A stretch of 64,000 bases of DNA from Stenotrophomonas sp. Iso1 (GCF_027497995.1 NZ_JAODBT010000002.1:186001-250000); one strand, 5' to 3'. Counted from the first letter of the stretch, positions 17,007-26,750 are shown. Notes: a model not told the origin generated them from the sequence alone. Program-made: numbers and translations.

Positions 17007-19072
17007 TACAGATCGATCTCGTGCGGCTTGAGGGCGATGTACGGCGTCTCGTGGTCGGTACGCACCGACGAGCGACGAGCGGCAGCGATGGTCTTGATCG
17101 AATACACCAGCACAGCGAACACTACGAACAGGAACAGCACGGTGAGGCCGGCATTGATGTAGTTGTTCACCATCACCTGCTGCATCTGGTCGAAGTTCTT
17201 CGACGGCGCCAGCAGGTTGCCGTTGGCGATGGCGTCACGGTACTTGTGCGCCTGCGCCAGGAAGCCCACACCCGGTTCGCTGGAGAAGATCTTGATGAAG
17301 CCGGCTGCGGTGGTGCAGATCAGCAGCCAGATGGCCGGGATCAACGGCACCCAGGCGTACTTGTCCTTCTTCATCTTGAACAGCACCACGGTGCACAGCA
17401 GCAATGCCACACCGGCCAACATCTGGTTGGCGATGCCGAACAGCGGCCACAACATGTTGATGCCGCCCAGCGGATCGGTCACGCCCTGATACAGGAAGTA
17501 ACCCCACAGCGCGACGCAGCCACCGGTGGCGATGAAGCTGGCCACCCACGAGTCGGTGCGGCGCAGGGCCGGCACGAAGTTGCCCAGCAGGTCCTGCAGC
17601 ATGAAGCGGCCCGAACGGGTGCCGGCATCCACGGCGGTGAGGATGAACAGTGCTTCAAACAGGATGGCGAAGTGGTACCAGAACGCCATCATGCCGTCGC
17701 CCGGAATCACGGCATGCAGGATCTGCGCGATGCCCACGGCCAGTGTCGGTGCACCGCCGGCACGGGACAGGATGGAGTGTTCGCCGATTTCCGCGGCGGT
17801 GGCGGTCAGCTGGTCCGGGGTGATCGCAAAGCCCCAGTTGGTCACGATCTGCGCAGCGTGGACCACGTCCGTGCCGATGATCGCGGCAGGGCTGTTCATG
17901 GCGAAGTAGATGCCCGGCTCGATGATCGAGGCAGCCACCATGGCCATGATCGCAACGAACGATTCCATCAACATGCCGCCATAGCCGATGTAGGCAATGT
18001 GGCCTTCATTGGCCAACAGCTTGGGCGTGGTGCCCGAGCTGATCAGCGCATGGAAGCCGGACACCGCGCCACAGGCGATGGTGATGAACAGGAACGGGAA
18101 CATGCTGCCCTTCCACACCGGGCCAGTGCCGTCGGTGAACTGGGTCAGCGCCGGCATTTTCAGCTCCGGCATCACGATCAGGATGCCGATGGCCAGGCCA
18201 ACGATGGTGCCGATCTTGAGGAAGGTGGACAGGTAGTCACGCGGGGCAAGTAGCAGCCACACCGGCAACACCGCTGCGACAAAGCCGTAGCCGATCAACA
18301 TCCAGGTGATCTGCACGCCGGTGAAGGTGAACATCGGGCCCATCACCGGGTCTGCGGCGACCTTACCGCCGTACCAGATGGCGCCAAGCAGCAGCACCAG
18401 GCCGACCACGGAGATCTCACCGATCTTGCCCGGGCGGATGTAGCGCATGTACACGCCCATCAAGATGGCGATGGGCATTGTCGCGATGACGGTGAACATG
18501 CCCCACGGGCTGCCCTCCAATGCCTTCACCACAATCATCGCCAGCACCGCCAGGATGATGATCATGATCATGAAGACGCCGAACAACGCGATGGTGCCGG
18601 GCACCGGGCCCATTTCTTCGCGCACCAGATCGCCCAGCGAGCGGCCATTACGGCGCGTGGAGATGAACAGGATCATGAAATCCTGCACCGCGCCGGCCAG
18701 CACCACGCCGGCAATCAGCCAAAGCGTGCCGGGCAGGTAGCCCATCTGTGCGGCAAGCACCGGGCCGACCAATGGACCAGCGCCAGCGATGGCGGCGAAG
18801 TGGTGACCGAACAGGACGTGCTTGTTGGTCGGCACATAGTCCAGACCATCGTTGTTGATGATTGCGGGCGTGGCACGGGTGGGATCAACCCCCAACACCT
18901 TGTTGGCAATGAACAGGCCGTAATAACGGAAGGCGACCAGGTACAGCGAAACAGCTGCCACCACGATCCATAGGGCATTGATGTGTTCGCCGCGGCGCAG
19001 GGCCACAACACCTAGACAGAATGCGCCGATCAGGGACAGAAGCGCCCAGCCGGCTTTGGAAAAACCTTTCAT
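17006..19072 (-). CDS. cstA: CstA family carbon starvation protein / peptide or pyruvate transporter
   Basis: A 688-residue inner-membrane protein with about 16-18 transmembrane segments. The conserved CstA core is clear: NNDGLDYVPTNKHVLFGHHF, GAGPLVGPVLAAQMGYLPG and GAVQDFMILFISTRRNGRSL, then the C-terminal DAGTRSGRFMLQDLLG. E. coli members are CstA (peptide/pyruvate use in starvation) and BtsT (pyruvate import); which activity applies cannot be read. The ATG at 19072 has GAGG upstream. It forms an operon with the ybdD-like gene. Its place beside many peptide-use genes fits nutrient scavenging. Confidence 0.95.
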   Translation of the reverse strand: MKGFSKAGWALLSLIGAFCLGVVALRRGEHINALWIVVAAVSLYLVAFRYYGLFIANKVLGVDPTRATPAIINNDGLDYVPTNKHVLFGHHFAAIAGAGPLVGPVLAAQMGYLPGTLWLIAGVVLAGAVQDFMILFISTRRNGRSLGDLVREEMGPVPGTIALFGVFMIMIIILAVLAMIVVKALEGSPWGMFTVIATMPIAILMGVYMRYIRPGKIGEISVVGLVLLLGAIWYGGKVAADPVMGPMFTFTGVQITWMLIGYGFVAAVLPVWLLLAPRDYLSTFLKIGTIVGLAIGILIVMPELKMPALTQFTDGTGPVWKGSMFPFLFITIACGAVSGFHALISSGTTPKLLANEGHIAYIGYGGMLMESFVAIMAMVAASIIEPGIYFAMNSPAAIIGTDVVHAAQIVTNWGFAITPDQLTATAAEIGEHSILSRAGGAPTLAVGIAQILHAVIPGDGMMAFWYHFAILFEALFILTAVDAGTRSGRFMLQDLLGNFVPALRRTDSWVASFIATGGCVALWGYFLYQGVTDPLGGINMLWPLFGIANQMLAGVALLLCTVVLFKMKKDKYAWVPLIPAIWLLICTTAAGFIKIFSSEPGVGFLAQAHKYRDAIANGNLLAPSKNFDQMQQVMVNNYINAGLTVLFLFVVFAVLVYSIKTIAAARRSSVRTDHETPYIALKPHEIDL

Positions 19073-19305
19073 CGAGTCGCCTCGCAGGGGGATGCAAGCA
19101 AGGTTCTACCCATGAAGGGCAGGGGTCAACGTGTATGGCAGGTGAAGCGGATGAGACTTTGGTAGTAGGACCCCGTGCCAGCTGTCTGACAACGTGTCCC
19201 GTTCTTGCAGGGTGATGACCCATTTGGAACGAATGGTTGCATCGGCAACGGTTGGCTCGGCCATCGACGGAGGCCATTGTCGGTGGAACTTGAAAGGAAC
19301 CCGAT

Positions 19306-20154
19306 ATGAGCAGTGAACCGACCGCGCGCGTGCTGCGCACTTTCCGCGGCATGCCTACCTCCGACGGCGCCGGTGTGCGCCTGACGCGTGTCATCGGCAC
19401 CCCGATGCTGCCGGATCTGGACCCCTTCCTGATGCTGGATGAATTCGGAACCGACCGTGCCGAGGACTACATCGCCGGTTTCCCCAATCATCCACACCGG
19501 GGCTTTGAGACGGTCACCTACATGCTTGATGGCCGTATGCGGCACAAGGACAACCACGGCAACGAGGGTTTACTGACCCCCGGGAGCGTCCAATGGATGA
19601 CAGCCGGGCGCGGGCTGGTGCATTCGGAGATGCCTGAACAGGAGTCAGGGCGCATGCGCGGTTTCCAGCTGTGGGTGAACCTGCCGGCGCGCGACAAGAT
19701 GAGCGAGCCGCGTTATCAGGAGTTTGCGCCCGACCAGATTCCGCAGGTCACGCCGGTTGAAGGGGTCACGGTGAAAGTGATTGCCGGGCAGTTGGGCGAT
19801 GTTCACGGGCCCATCGTGCAGCCTGCGACCGACCCGCTGTACCTGGATATCGCCATGACAGCTGGCAGCCGTTATGTGTACCCATTGCCTGAAGGGCTCA
19901 GTGTCTTTGCCTATGTCTTTGAAGGCGGCGTAATGCTGGGTGATGCCGCTAACGCCCGCTCGGTGGTGCAGCACGAGCTGGCCGTGCTGGGTGACGGCCA
20001 GCTGGAAATGTTGGCTGGCGCCGGTGGCGCGCGGCTGATCCTGGTCGGAGGCCGTCCGCTGCGGGAGCCGGTCGCACGGCATGGCCCCTTCGTGATGAAC
20101 ACCCGCGAGGAGCTGATGCAGGCCTTTGTGGACTACCAGGAAGGCAAGTTCTGA
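19306..20154 (+). CDS. Pirin family protein (first copy)
   Basis: A 282-residue bicupin. The N-terminal metal-binding residues of pirin are all present: His62 and His64 in HPHRGFETV, and His106 and Glu108 in LVHSEMP. TPGSVQWMTAGRG between them is the second family signature. Bacterial pirins are iron-binding cytosolic proteins; some have quercetinase activity and others modulate enzymes, so no reaction is assigned. AAAGGAA precedes the ATG. It is divergent from cstA. A second, more distant pirin is encoded at 22256-23116. Confidence 0.93.
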   Translation: MSSEPTARVLRTFRGMPTSDGAGVRLTRVIGTPMLPDLDPFLMLDEFGTDRAEDYIAGFPNHPHRGFETVTYMLDGRMRHKDNHGNEGLLTPGSVQWMTAGRGLVHSEMPEQESGRMRGFQLWVNLPARDKMSEPRYQEFAPDQIPQVTPVEGVTVKVIAGQLGDVHGPIVQPATDPLYLDIAMTAGSRYVYPLPEGLSVFAYVFEGGVMLGDAANARSVVQHELAVLGDGQLEMLAGAGGARLILVGGRPLREPVARHGPFVMNTREELMQAFVDYQEGKF

Positions 20155-20323
20155 AGCGCAGGAGCGCGCTGGCGGAAGCCAGAAGCGAGCAACGGCTCAG
20201 GCGCCGCCCACCCCGAGGCAACGCCCAGAGCCGGGTGTGTGCCCGGCTGGTTGTGCATGCGTCGATGCGTGGATGAAGCGGGCAGGGCAGTTGCGGCGAT
20301 TGCCCCTGCTCACTGCGCTTCAC

Positions 20324-20791
20324 TCACTCCTGGTTTGCACCGGCCAAGGTGGACGGGCTGAGGTTGAGCGTCTGCGTCAGGTTCTGCAGGTTGCCCAGCT
20401 CGCCGGTGTCGGCGGCATCAATCCAGATCTGTGCGTAGCGGGTCTTGTCCAACTTGACCGTCGTGATGCGGCGCGACTCCAGCCCCGGCAGGTCGCGGCC
20501 ACCCATGTCGAGCTTGTACCAATGCAGGGACTCGCCGGCGAACGTGCCTTTTTCCGCACGCAAGGCGCGGTTCAACTGCAGGTCCGGGTCGCGCGTGGTC
20601 AGCATCAGGTTCAACACGGCACGGCCATCGTCGGTGGTGGCCTTGCACACGATGAACGCGCTCTGCGTCTGTTGCTCCCAATGCAGGCCGCTGTCGGACG
20701 GGAGGGTCGGGCACTGGTCGGCTTGCTGGCCCCAGGCGGTACTACAGGCGGCAAGCAACAGTGCGGCAGAAACAATACGGACAGTCTTCAC
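20324..20791 (-). CDS. Small exported hypothetical protein, probable lipoprotein
   Basis: A 155-residue protein I cannot name. A signal sequence covers residues 1-17 (VKTVRIVSAALLLAACS), with a lipobox-like LAAC, so it may be anchored to a membrane. Two further Cys (DQCPTLP and FIVCKAT) could form a disulfide in the mature part. The rest is predicted strands (SAFIVCKATTDDGRAVLNLM, RRITTVKLDKTRYAQIWID). I chose the GTG at 20791, preceded by GGGGAA, over an ATG seven codons upstream because it gives a clean signal peptide. It is monocistronic and close to aqpZ. Confidence 0.7.
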   Translation of the reverse strand: MKTVRIVSAALLLAACSTAWGQQADQCPTLPSDSGLHWEQQTQSAFIVCKATTDDGRAVLNLMLTTRDPDLQLNRALRAEKGTFAGESLHWYKLDMGGRDLPGLESRRITTVKLDKTRYAQIWIDAADTGELGNLQNLTQTLNLSPSTLAGANQE

Positions 20792-20976
20792 TTCACATTC
20801 CCCATAAAACATCGGCCGTGGGCGGCACGACGGCAGTCGTGGATGGTTCTGAAGGCAGCAGCGTTGGCCGGTAGGCAATGTTCCCCTCGCCCCGTCAGCG
20901 CATCCCCATGCGCATCCGGCCAAACCCGACGTTATTACAGAATCTACCTCGCTGGCAAAAATGATGTTGCCGGATA

Positions 20977-21007
20977 TGCAAACGGCCCCGTTGAGGGGCC
21001 GTTTGCA
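20977..21007. terminator. Hairpin after aqpZ
   Basis: TGCAAACGGCCCC pairs perfectly with GGGGCCGTTTGCA around GTTGA. It lies 21 bases beyond the aqpZ stop on the minus strand. The T-run (ATTTTTG) comes only about 15 bases later, so efficiency is uncertain. Confidence 0.65.
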
Positions 21008-21027
21008 GGTTGCCGGAAGCGGAGGGC

Positions 21028-21747
21028 TTACTTGTCGTTACCGATCCACTTGTAGGCGATGCCGCCAATCATTGCGCCCAGAATCGGCGCCACCCAGAAC
21101 AGCCACAGCTGGCTCAGTGCGCCGGAGCCGGCAAACACCGCCACTGCGGTGGAGCGGGCCGGATTCACCGAGGTGTTGGTCACCGGGATGCTGATCAGGT
21201 GGATCAGGGTCAGTGCCAGACCAATGGCGATAGGTGCAAAGCCGGCCGGGGCGCGGCCATGGGTGGCACCCATGATCACCACCAGGAACACCGCCGTCAG
21301 CACCACTTCACACAGGAAGGCCGCTGCAACGGCATAGCCGCCGGGCGACAGCGCGCCGTAGCCATTGCTGGCGAAGGCGCCGGCCTGGCTGCCGTCAATC
21401 AGGAAGTTGGGATTGCCCTGGGCGATCTGCAGCAGGATGAAGCCGGCAAAAATGCCGCCGAGCACCTGCGCCACGATATAGGGCACCAGGTCCTTGCCCG
21501 CGAAACGGCCGCCGGCCCACAGGCCGATGCTCACCGCCGGATTGAAGTGCGCGCCGGAGATGTGGCCAAACGCGTAGGCACCGGTCAACACGGTCAAGCC
21601 GAAGGCCAGTGCCACACCGACGAAGCCAATCCCGAGCGGGTTGCCATCACCACCGAAATTCGCTGCCAACACCGCACTGCCGCAGCCTCCCAACACCAGC
21701 CAGAAGGTGCCGAGAAACTCGGCGGTCAGTCGCTTTCCCATGCTCAT
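21028..21747 (-). CDS. aqpZ: Aquaporin Z
   Basis: A 239-residue six-helix channel with two NPA half-helices: NPA at 69-71 (GAHFNPAVS) and NPA at 195-197 (NTSVNPARS). Selectivity-filter residues of water-specific aquaporins are present (His183 in LIHLIS and Arg198 in NPAR). Length and motifs match AqpZ rather than a glycerol facilitator, which would have an Asp after the second NPA Arg. It moves water across the inner membrane. AAGGAA lies nine bases before the ATG at 21747. Confidence 0.97.
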   Translation of the reverse strand: MSMGKRLTAEFLGTFWLVLGGCGSAVLAANFGGDGNPLGIGFVGVALAFGLTVLTGAYAFGHISGAHFNPAVSIGLWAGGRFAGKDLVPYIVAQVLGGIFAGFILLQIAQGNPNFLIDGSQAGAFASNGYGALSPGGYAVAAAFLCEVVLTAVFLVVIMGATHGRAPAGFAPIAIGLALTLIHLISIPVTNTSVNPARSTAVAVFAGSGALSQLWLFWVAPILGAMIGGIAYKWIGNDK

Positions 21748-22255
21748 TAGTGTTGTTTCCTTATTGACCCCGAACGGGCGTACGAAAAATAGCCGAATAA
21801 CCTGTGTAGGTGAATCTAAATCGTTTGCATCTGTCGTCATGTGCCGGCAAATAGCTCCCTGGACAGGCCAAGCGAAGCACGCCGCACTGATCATCCGTGC
21901 TTCCCGTCCCCGCCGGGCCAAGCCGGGGAGGGCTGGACTGAGGGACGTCGAAGGCGGATCAGATGGACAAATTGCGGGCGGGCCCGATGTAGAAGTCTCA
22001 CCCCCGAAAACGGCAACAACGCCCCTCATCTGCCCCTGCGGTGCACCTTCTCCGCTTACCGGGAGAAGGGACGGAAGCACACATTGCCGGCGCTTTTTTG
22101 CCGACCCAAGCGAGATTCGGCGCTAACCAGACCGGGGAGGAGCTGCGAGCGAGGGGTCTTCGTGCGAGCGTCAGCGGCGAGGTCGAAGGTGGTTGAATGC
22201 GATCCAACGGCAGCGGCATGTCGACGAGACTGTTCACCGTATCCGAGGGCCCAGC
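21748..22255. other. 508-base gap with aqpZ promoter side and a repeat
   Basis: The first part (to about 21850) is relatively AT-rich and must hold the aqpZ promoter, though I cannot pick convincing -35/-10 boxes. Farther on are a family A repeat (22022-22070) and GC-rich sequence with no supported gene. A minus-strand frame over 22000-22240 reads like repeat-derived low-complexity protein and was not called. Confidence 0.5.
22022..22070 (+). repeat. Dispersed repeat family A, copy 3
   Basis: CCCCTCATCTGCCCCTGCGG, then GTGCACCTTCTCCG and CGGGAGAAGGGA, the same order as the copy at 13448. The two arms CTTCTCC/GGGAGAAG form a hairpin. Confidence 0.75.
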
Positions 22256-23116
22256 TCACCGCGGCAGCGGGATGAACTCCTTGTCATCGCCGGGGATGGT
22301 GCCGAAGCGTCCGCTCTGCCAATCGTCCTTGGCCTGCTCGATGCGCTCTTTAGAGCTGGACACAAAGTTCCACCACAAATGCCGAGGGCCATCCAACGGT
22401 TCGCCGCCCATCAACATCGCTTTGACCGGTGTCTTGGCACGCAGGCGGCCCCGCGCACCCGGCTCGGGAATGATCAGGTGCTGGGTGGGCACATCGACGC
22501 CATCCAACTGTGCGTCACCTTCCAGGATGTAGAGCGCGCGTTGTACATGCGAGGTGTCCAGATCAATTTCGGCATCCGGGTTCAGGTCGATGGCGACATT
22601 CAAGGTGTCAGCGAAGACCTTGACCGGCGATTCTTCGCCGTAGGCGCGGCCCGCGATCACCCGGAGCCAGGCACCATCACGGCGCTGTTGCGGTAGCTGC
22701 TCGGCCGGGAAATGAAAGAATGCCGGGTCGGTTTCCTCGTGCGCTTTGGGAAGCGCCACCCAGGTCTGCATGCCGTGCACCGCCTGCTCCTGCGCGCGGA
22801 CGTCGGCCGGGGTGCGTTCGGAATGGGCGATGCCGCGGCCGGCAGTCATCCAGTTCACGTCGCCGGGGCGGATCACCTGTTCCGAGCCGAGCGTGTCGCG
22901 GTGGCCGATCTGCCCGGCCCAGAGGAAGGTCACCGTCGCCAGGCCGATGTGCGGATGTGGACGCACATCGATGCCTTGGCCTGGGCTGAAGATGGCCGGC
23001 CCCAGGTGGTCCACGAATACAAACGGCCCGACACTGCGTGCCTGCAACGAGGGCACCGCACGGCGTACCTGAAAGCCGCCGAGGTCATGAACGCGTGGGC
23101 TGATGATGGTGGTCAT
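22256..23116 (-). CDS. Pirin family protein (second copy)
   Basis: A 286-residue bicupin, distant from the first pirin in this window. The metal ligands are conserved: His54 and His56 in RPHPHIGLATV, and His98 and Glu100 in IAHSERTP. GDVNWMTAGRG is the family signature. The C-terminal half ends with the pirin C domain (MLMGGEPLDGPRHLWWNFVSSSKERIEQAKDDW), of the YhhW/quercetinase-like subgroup. A strong ribosome site (GGAG, six bases) precedes the ATG at 23116. Function may be quercetin dioxygenase or redox sensing; not proven here. Confidence 0.93.
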   Translation of the reverse strand: MTTIISPRVHDLGGFQVRRAVPSLQARSVGPFVFVDHLGPAIFSPGQGIDVRPHPHIGLATVTFLWAGQIGHRDTLGSEQVIRPGDVNWMTAGRGIAHSERTPADVRAQEQAVHGMQTWVALPKAHEETDPAFFHFPAEQLPQQRRDGAWLRVIAGRAYGEESPVKVFADTLNVAIDLNPDAEIDLDTSHVQRALYILEGDAQLDGVDVPTQHLIIPEPGARGRLRAKTPVKAMLMGGEPLDGPRHLWWNFVSSSKERIEQAKDDWQSGRFGTIPGDDKEFIPLPR

Positions 23117-23316
23117 GATGTCTCCATGGTGGGAACCAGGGCCGCAGGATGGCATGGGCGATGCGAGTACGTCGTGACCAGCGCGGCAACGGATTGTCTT
23201 GTTGGCTTGGTTCTTTTGTCTTGAAAGCAGGTGCAACGGCAATGCTCCCGCACGTCTCTTCGCCGTTGAAGGTGGAGCGACTTCATCAAGTGTGAAGGGC
23301 GGGAAAGGGCTGCGTG

Positions 23317-23967
23317 CTACCGGCGCGATGCCAACCTGTCCGCCAATCGTGTCGGTTCGGGCAGTCGATAACCGCGCAGGCAATCCAGCACCAACGGCAG
23401 GCACGCTGCCACCGAGACACGATGCCCGGGTGATACGAACAACGGGTTGCATCGTGGCTTGCTGCGCAGCACCCAACCCACCTGCCGGCCTTTGAACATC
23501 AATGGCGAATGATCACCCTGCAGCGGGCCGGGCTCGTCGTAGTCGCCCACCAGCCGGCTCTTGCCAATGCCGATGCTGGGCAGCCCGGTGAGTACACCAA
23601 GATGCGCGGCAATGCCAAGCCCGCGTGGATGCGCGATGCCGTGACCATCGACCATCACCAGTTGCGGTACATGCGGCAACTGCGCAAGCGCCTGAAGGGC
23701 CGCAGGCAACTCGCGGAAGCTGAGCAGGCCGGGGATGTAGGGCAGGGCCGTGGGTAGGCGCGCCAGCGCAGACGCCATGGCCGCAAGGCTGACGCCATCC
23801 AGCAATACCGCCGCCGCAAGCGTGGTGCGGCCACTGTCCTCGAATCCGCTGTCGATACCGGCAACCCGGGCGGGCAGGCCAACCAGCGCATCGGTCAGTT
23901 CAACCTGTGCTGCCAACGCCACCTGTTGTTGGCGCAGCTTCGCGTAGTCGGGGGAAATTGAATTCAT
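23317..23967 (-). CDS. nfi: Endonuclease V (deoxyinosine 3' endonuclease)
   Basis: A 216-residue DNA repair nuclease that nicks DNA one base 3' of deoxyinosine and other deaminated bases. Catalytic residues are visible: Asp39 in VAGIDSGF, Glu86 in [10 protein letters not shown] and Asp107 in DGHGIAHPR, with the conserved [18 protein letters not shown] segment ([13 protein letters not shown]) following. Length is usual for the family. It is divergent from gpmA with about 105 bp between starts. Confidence 0.95.
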   Translation of the reverse strand: MNSISPDYAKLRQQQVALAAQVELTDALVGLPARVAGIDSGFEDSGRTTLAAAVLLDGVSLAAMASALARLPTALPYIPGLLSFRELPAALQALAQLPHVPQLVMVDGHGIAHPRGLGIAAHLGVLTGLPSIGIGKSRLVGDYDEPGPLQGDHSPLMFKGRQVGWVLRSKPRCNPLFVSPGHRVSVAACLPLVLDCLRGYRLPEPTRLADRLASRR

Positions 23968-24030
23968 GGCACCCAGCCTGCCAGCTCACAGGTCATCGGG
24001 GCGTGTGGGGCGGGGGGTGTGGCGACCGGC

Positions 24031-24036
24031 TACAAT
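24031..24036 (+). promoter_or_regulatory. -10 element TACAAT upstream of gpmA
   Basis: TACAAT lies 38 bases before the GTG start at 24074, in the gap between nfi and gpmA. A matching -35 is weak or absent. Confidence 0.4.
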
Positions 24037-24073
24037 CGGCCTCTTTCTTCCCCCCAACCCGGAGACATCCGCA

Positions 24074-24823
24074 GTGACCCGCAAACTCGTGCTGTTGCGC
24101 CATGGCCAGAGCCAATGGAACCTCGACAATCGCTTCACCGGTTGGGTGGACGTAGAGCTCACCGAGCAAGGCCGCCGGGAAGCTGCCGCCGCCGGTCGGC
24201 TGATGAAGGAAGAAGGGCTGCAGTTCGATGTCGCCCATACCTCGGTGCTCAAGCGTGCCATCCACACCTTGCAGGGCGCGTTGGCCGAACTCAACCAGGA
24301 CTGGCTGCCGGTCAGTAAATCCTGGCGACTGAATGAGCGTCACTATGGTGGCCTGCAGGGTTTGGACAAGGCTGAAACCGCTGCCAAGCATGGCGAGGAG
24401 CAGGTCAAGGTCTGGCGCCGTTCCTACGACATCCCGCCGCCGTCGATGGACCTGGAAGACCCGGGCCACCCGATCCACGACCGTCGTTACGCCGGGCTGG
24501 ACCGCAACGCGCTGCCGGGCACCGAGTCGCTGGCGACCACGCTGGACCGCGTGCTGCCGTACTGGCACGACGCCATCGCACCGCAGTTGAAGGACGGCAA
24601 GACTGTGCTGGTCACCGCCCACGGCAACTCGCTGCGCGCGCTGTACAAGTACCTCAACAACGTAAGCAAGGAAGCCATTCTGGAGCTCAACATTCCGACT
24701 GGCATCCCGTTGTTGTTTGAATTGAATGACGACCTCACCGTGCAGTCGTTCCGTTACCTGGGCGATCCGGAGGCGGCGAAGAAGGCCGCCGAGGCCGTCG
24801 CCAACCAAGGCAAGGCGAAGTAA
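24074..24823 (+). CDS. gpmA: 2,3-bisphosphoglycerate-dependent phosphoglycerate mutase
   Basis: A 249-residue glycolytic enzyme that interconverts 3- and 2-phosphoglycerate through a phosphohistidine. His10 in [12 protein letters not shown] is the nucleophile; the second active-site His lies in [11 protein letters not shown], and [14 protein letters not shown] is the dPGM-specific loop. The frame extends upstream, but the GTG at 24074 has GGAGA at good spacing and gives the normal family length. A strong terminator follows, so the gene is monocistronic. Confidence 0.97.
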   Translation: MTRKLVLLRHGQSQWNLDNRFTGWVDVELTEQGRREAAAAGRLMKEEGLQFDVAHTSVLKRAIHTLQGALAELNQDWLPVSKSWRLNERHYGGLQGLDKAETAAKHGEEQVKVWRRSYDIPPPSMDLEDPGHPIHDRRYAGLDRNALPGTESLATTLDRVLPYWHDAIAPQLKDGKTVLVTAHGNSLRALYKYLNNVSKEAILELNIPTGIPLLFELNDDLTVQSFRYLGDPEAAKKAAEAVANQGKAK

Positions 24824-24846
24824 GCCAGCGCCCACGTTTCACCTGG

Positions 24847-24878
24847 ACACCCGGCCTTGTGCCGGGTGTTCTGTTTTT
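24847..24878 (+). terminator. Rho-independent terminator of gpmA
   Basis: ACACCCGGC pairs with GCCGGGTGT around CTTGT, followed by TCTGTTTTT, 24 bases after the stop. Confidence 0.9.
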
Positions 24879-24935
24879 GTGGCCGTGGTTGGCCCTGTGC
24901 CATGATCCGGCACGGAAAAAACAAAGGAGTGAAGC

Positions 24936-25874
24936 GTGAGGCGAAAGGTGATTTCTGGATGTCTTGCCCTGCTGTTGGCAGGCAGCGCCATGGCGGCGAC
25001 CGCACCGGCGGCCCCATCCGCTTCGCCAACCTTGCAAGATGCGCAGCGTGGTGGCGGCCAACCCTACGAAGTCATCGGCAGTGAAGTGTGGGATGTGCCG
25101 GATCCGGTATCGGCCCGTGTCTACCAGGTGTTCGTCGCCTTGCCGACCGGTTATGCCGAGAACCCGGAACGGCGCTATCCGGTGCTTTACGTCACCGACG
25201 CGGATTATGCCTTTCCTTTGATTCGGCAGATGGCGCGGCGCTTGAACGTCGAAGGGCCGCGTATCGAGGACTTCATTCTGGTGGGCTTGTCCTATGCGAA
25301 GGGTGACGGTGGCATGCCCAGCCGCCGCCGCGACTACACGCCCACCCCCAACGGTCCGAGTGGCACGCCCGCCGATAGCGTGCACGGTGGCGGTGCGTCC
25401 TACCTGGGGTATCTGGACAGCCAGGTATTACCGTTCATCGCACAGCATTACCGCACCGACGAACAGCGCAGGTTGTTCCTCGGCCACTCCTACGGCGCCT
25501 TGCTGGGCACGCAGATTCTGTTCGAGCGTCCGCAGCTGTTCTCCGGCTACATCCTCGGAAGCCCGTCGTACTGGTACGACCAGCACGTGATGGAGCGTCA
25601 GGAGAGCCGCTTCGCTGCAGCGCATCGTGACCTGCCGGCACGGATATACATGTACGTCGGTGAGCGTGAGGCACTGGCACACGGTGGCGACGCTGACATG
25701 GTGGAAGATGCCCGGCGGATGCAGAAGGTGTTGGCATCGCGCAGGTATGCATCGCTGCAGTTGCACCTGGATGTGCTCAACGACGAGGACCACCTGACCG
25801 TCGCGCCGCGTGGATTCATGCAGGGGCTGCAGTACCTGCTGGCGCAGTCAGCATCTGCGGGCAAGGCGGAGTAA
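24936..25874 (+). CDS. Secreted alpha/beta-hydrolase, esterase D / enterochelin-esterase fold
   Basis: A 312-residue enzyme with a signal peptide (about residues 1-20, ending GSAMA), so periplasmic or secreted. The nucleophile is Ser185 in FLGHSYGALLG; the acid/base His is in LNDEDHLTV near residue 290. RYPVLYVTDADYAFP and ILVGLSYAKG are typical of the esterase-D superfamily (PF00756-like), which includes ferri-siderophore and S-formylglutathione esterases. No siderophore genes are nearby, so the substrate is open. GTG start with AAAGGAG six bases upstream. Confidence 0.85.
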   Translation: MRRKVISGCLALLLAGSAMAATAPAAPSASPTLQDAQRGGGQPYEVIGSEVWDVPDPVSARVYQVFVALPTGYAENPERRYPVLYVTDADYAFPLIRQMARRLNVEGPRIEDFILVGLSYAKGDGGMPSRRRDYTPTPNGPSGTPADSVHGGGASYLGYLDSQVLPFIAQHYRTDEQRRLFLGHSYGALLGTQILFERPQLFSGYILGSPSYWYDQHVMERQESRFAAAHRDLPARIYMYVGEREALAHGGDADMVEDARRMQKVLASRRYASLQLHLDVLNDEDHLTVAPRGFMQGLQYLLAQSASAGKAE

Positions 25875-25900
25875 GCCACGCCCTTGGAATCCCTCTCCAG

Positions 25901-25925
25901 AACCCGGTGCAAGCCGGGTTTTTGT
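25901..25925 (+). terminator. Rho-independent terminator after the esterase gene
   Basis: AACCCGG pairs with CCGGGTT around TGCAAG, followed by TTTTTG, 27 bases after the stop codon. Confidence 0.85.
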
Positions 25926-26057
25926 TTGCCCGGCGCAAACCTCACGGGCCATTTACGGCACAGCTGAAAAATTGTGCACTCCATCCTGTTGTGTACGGCC
26001 CTACGGCGGGGCGCGTAGCGGCAGCGAGGCTTCTTCCCAAGTGCAGGAAAAAAGATC

Positions 26058-26750
26058 ATGAGCAAGCCGGCAGTAGTACTGGTACATGGTTTCTGGGGCG
26101 GTGCGGCCCATTGGGCCAAGGTCATCCTGGAGCTGAAGAAACTGGGGTACACCGATATCCATGCGGTGGAGAACCCGCTCACGTCATTGGCCGACGACGC
26201 CGAGCGCACCCGCAAGATGGTGGCGCAGGTGCAGGGCCCGGTGGTGCTGGTCGGGCATTCCTACGGCGGTGCGGTAATCAGCGAGATGGGCAACCAGAGC
26301 AACGTGAAAGCGCTGGTGTTCATCGCCGCGTTTGCGCCCGATGCCGGTGAAAGTCCGGGCGGTATCACCCAGCAACACTTGCCGGAAGCGGCGCCCAACG
26401 TGGTGCCCGACAGTGACGGTTACCTGTGGTTGAACCCAGCAAAGTTCCACGAAAGCTTCTGTCAGGATCTGTCGTCCGACCAGGCCTTCGTGATGGCGGT
26501 GACGCAGAAAGCACCGCTGGCCAGCACCTTCGGCGACAACGTCACCGACCCGGCATGGAAGCACAAACCCAGCTGGTACCAGCTCTCCCGCCAGGATCGG
26601 ATGATCCACCCGGCAAACCAGAAAGCGATGTCCGACCGCATGAACGCGCGCAAGGTGCTGACGTTGGACGCAAGCCACGCTTCATTGGCATCGCATGCCA
26701 CGGACGTTGCGGCATTGATCGACGACGCTGCGAAGGCCACCGTGGGTTGA
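26058..26750 (+). CDS. Alpha/beta fold hydrolase (cytosolic)
   Basis: A 230-residue hydrolase without signal peptide. Oxyanion-side motif HGFWGGAAHW (residues 10-19), nucleophile Ser68 in VLVGHSYGGAV, and the catalytic His in DASHASLASH near residue 212. The compact cap and the overall pattern match the EstC/salicylate-esterase-like group of small alpha/beta hydrolases (esterase or hydroxynitrile-lyase fold). The physiological substrate cannot be read. AGGAAAA precedes the ATG. It stands alone between a terminator and an AraC gene. Confidence 0.85.
   Translation: MSKPAVVLVHGFWGGAAHWAKVILELKKLGYTDIHAVENPLTSLADDAERTRKMVAQVQGPVVLVGHSYGGAVISEMGNQSNVKALVFIAAFAPDAGESPGGITQQHLPEAAPNVVPDSDGYLWLNPAKFHESFCQDLSSDQAFVMAVTQKAPLASTFGDNVTDPAWKHKPSWYQLSRQDRMIHPANQKAMSDRMNARKVLTLDASHASLASHATDVAALIDDAAKATVG

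Noticed and set aside
16931..18253. 440-codon plus-strand frame opposite cstA
   Set aside because: Shadow of the conserved cstA gene; composition rich in His, Gln and Arg without motifs.
20126..21055. 309-codon plus-strand frame over the exported hypothetical and aqpZ
   Set aside because: It covers two minus-strand genes, one of them certain; no family features.
22000..22240. Small minus-strand protein between aqpZ and the second pirin
   Set aside because: The sequence overlaps a dispersed repeat and reads as low-complexity translation; no ribosome site.
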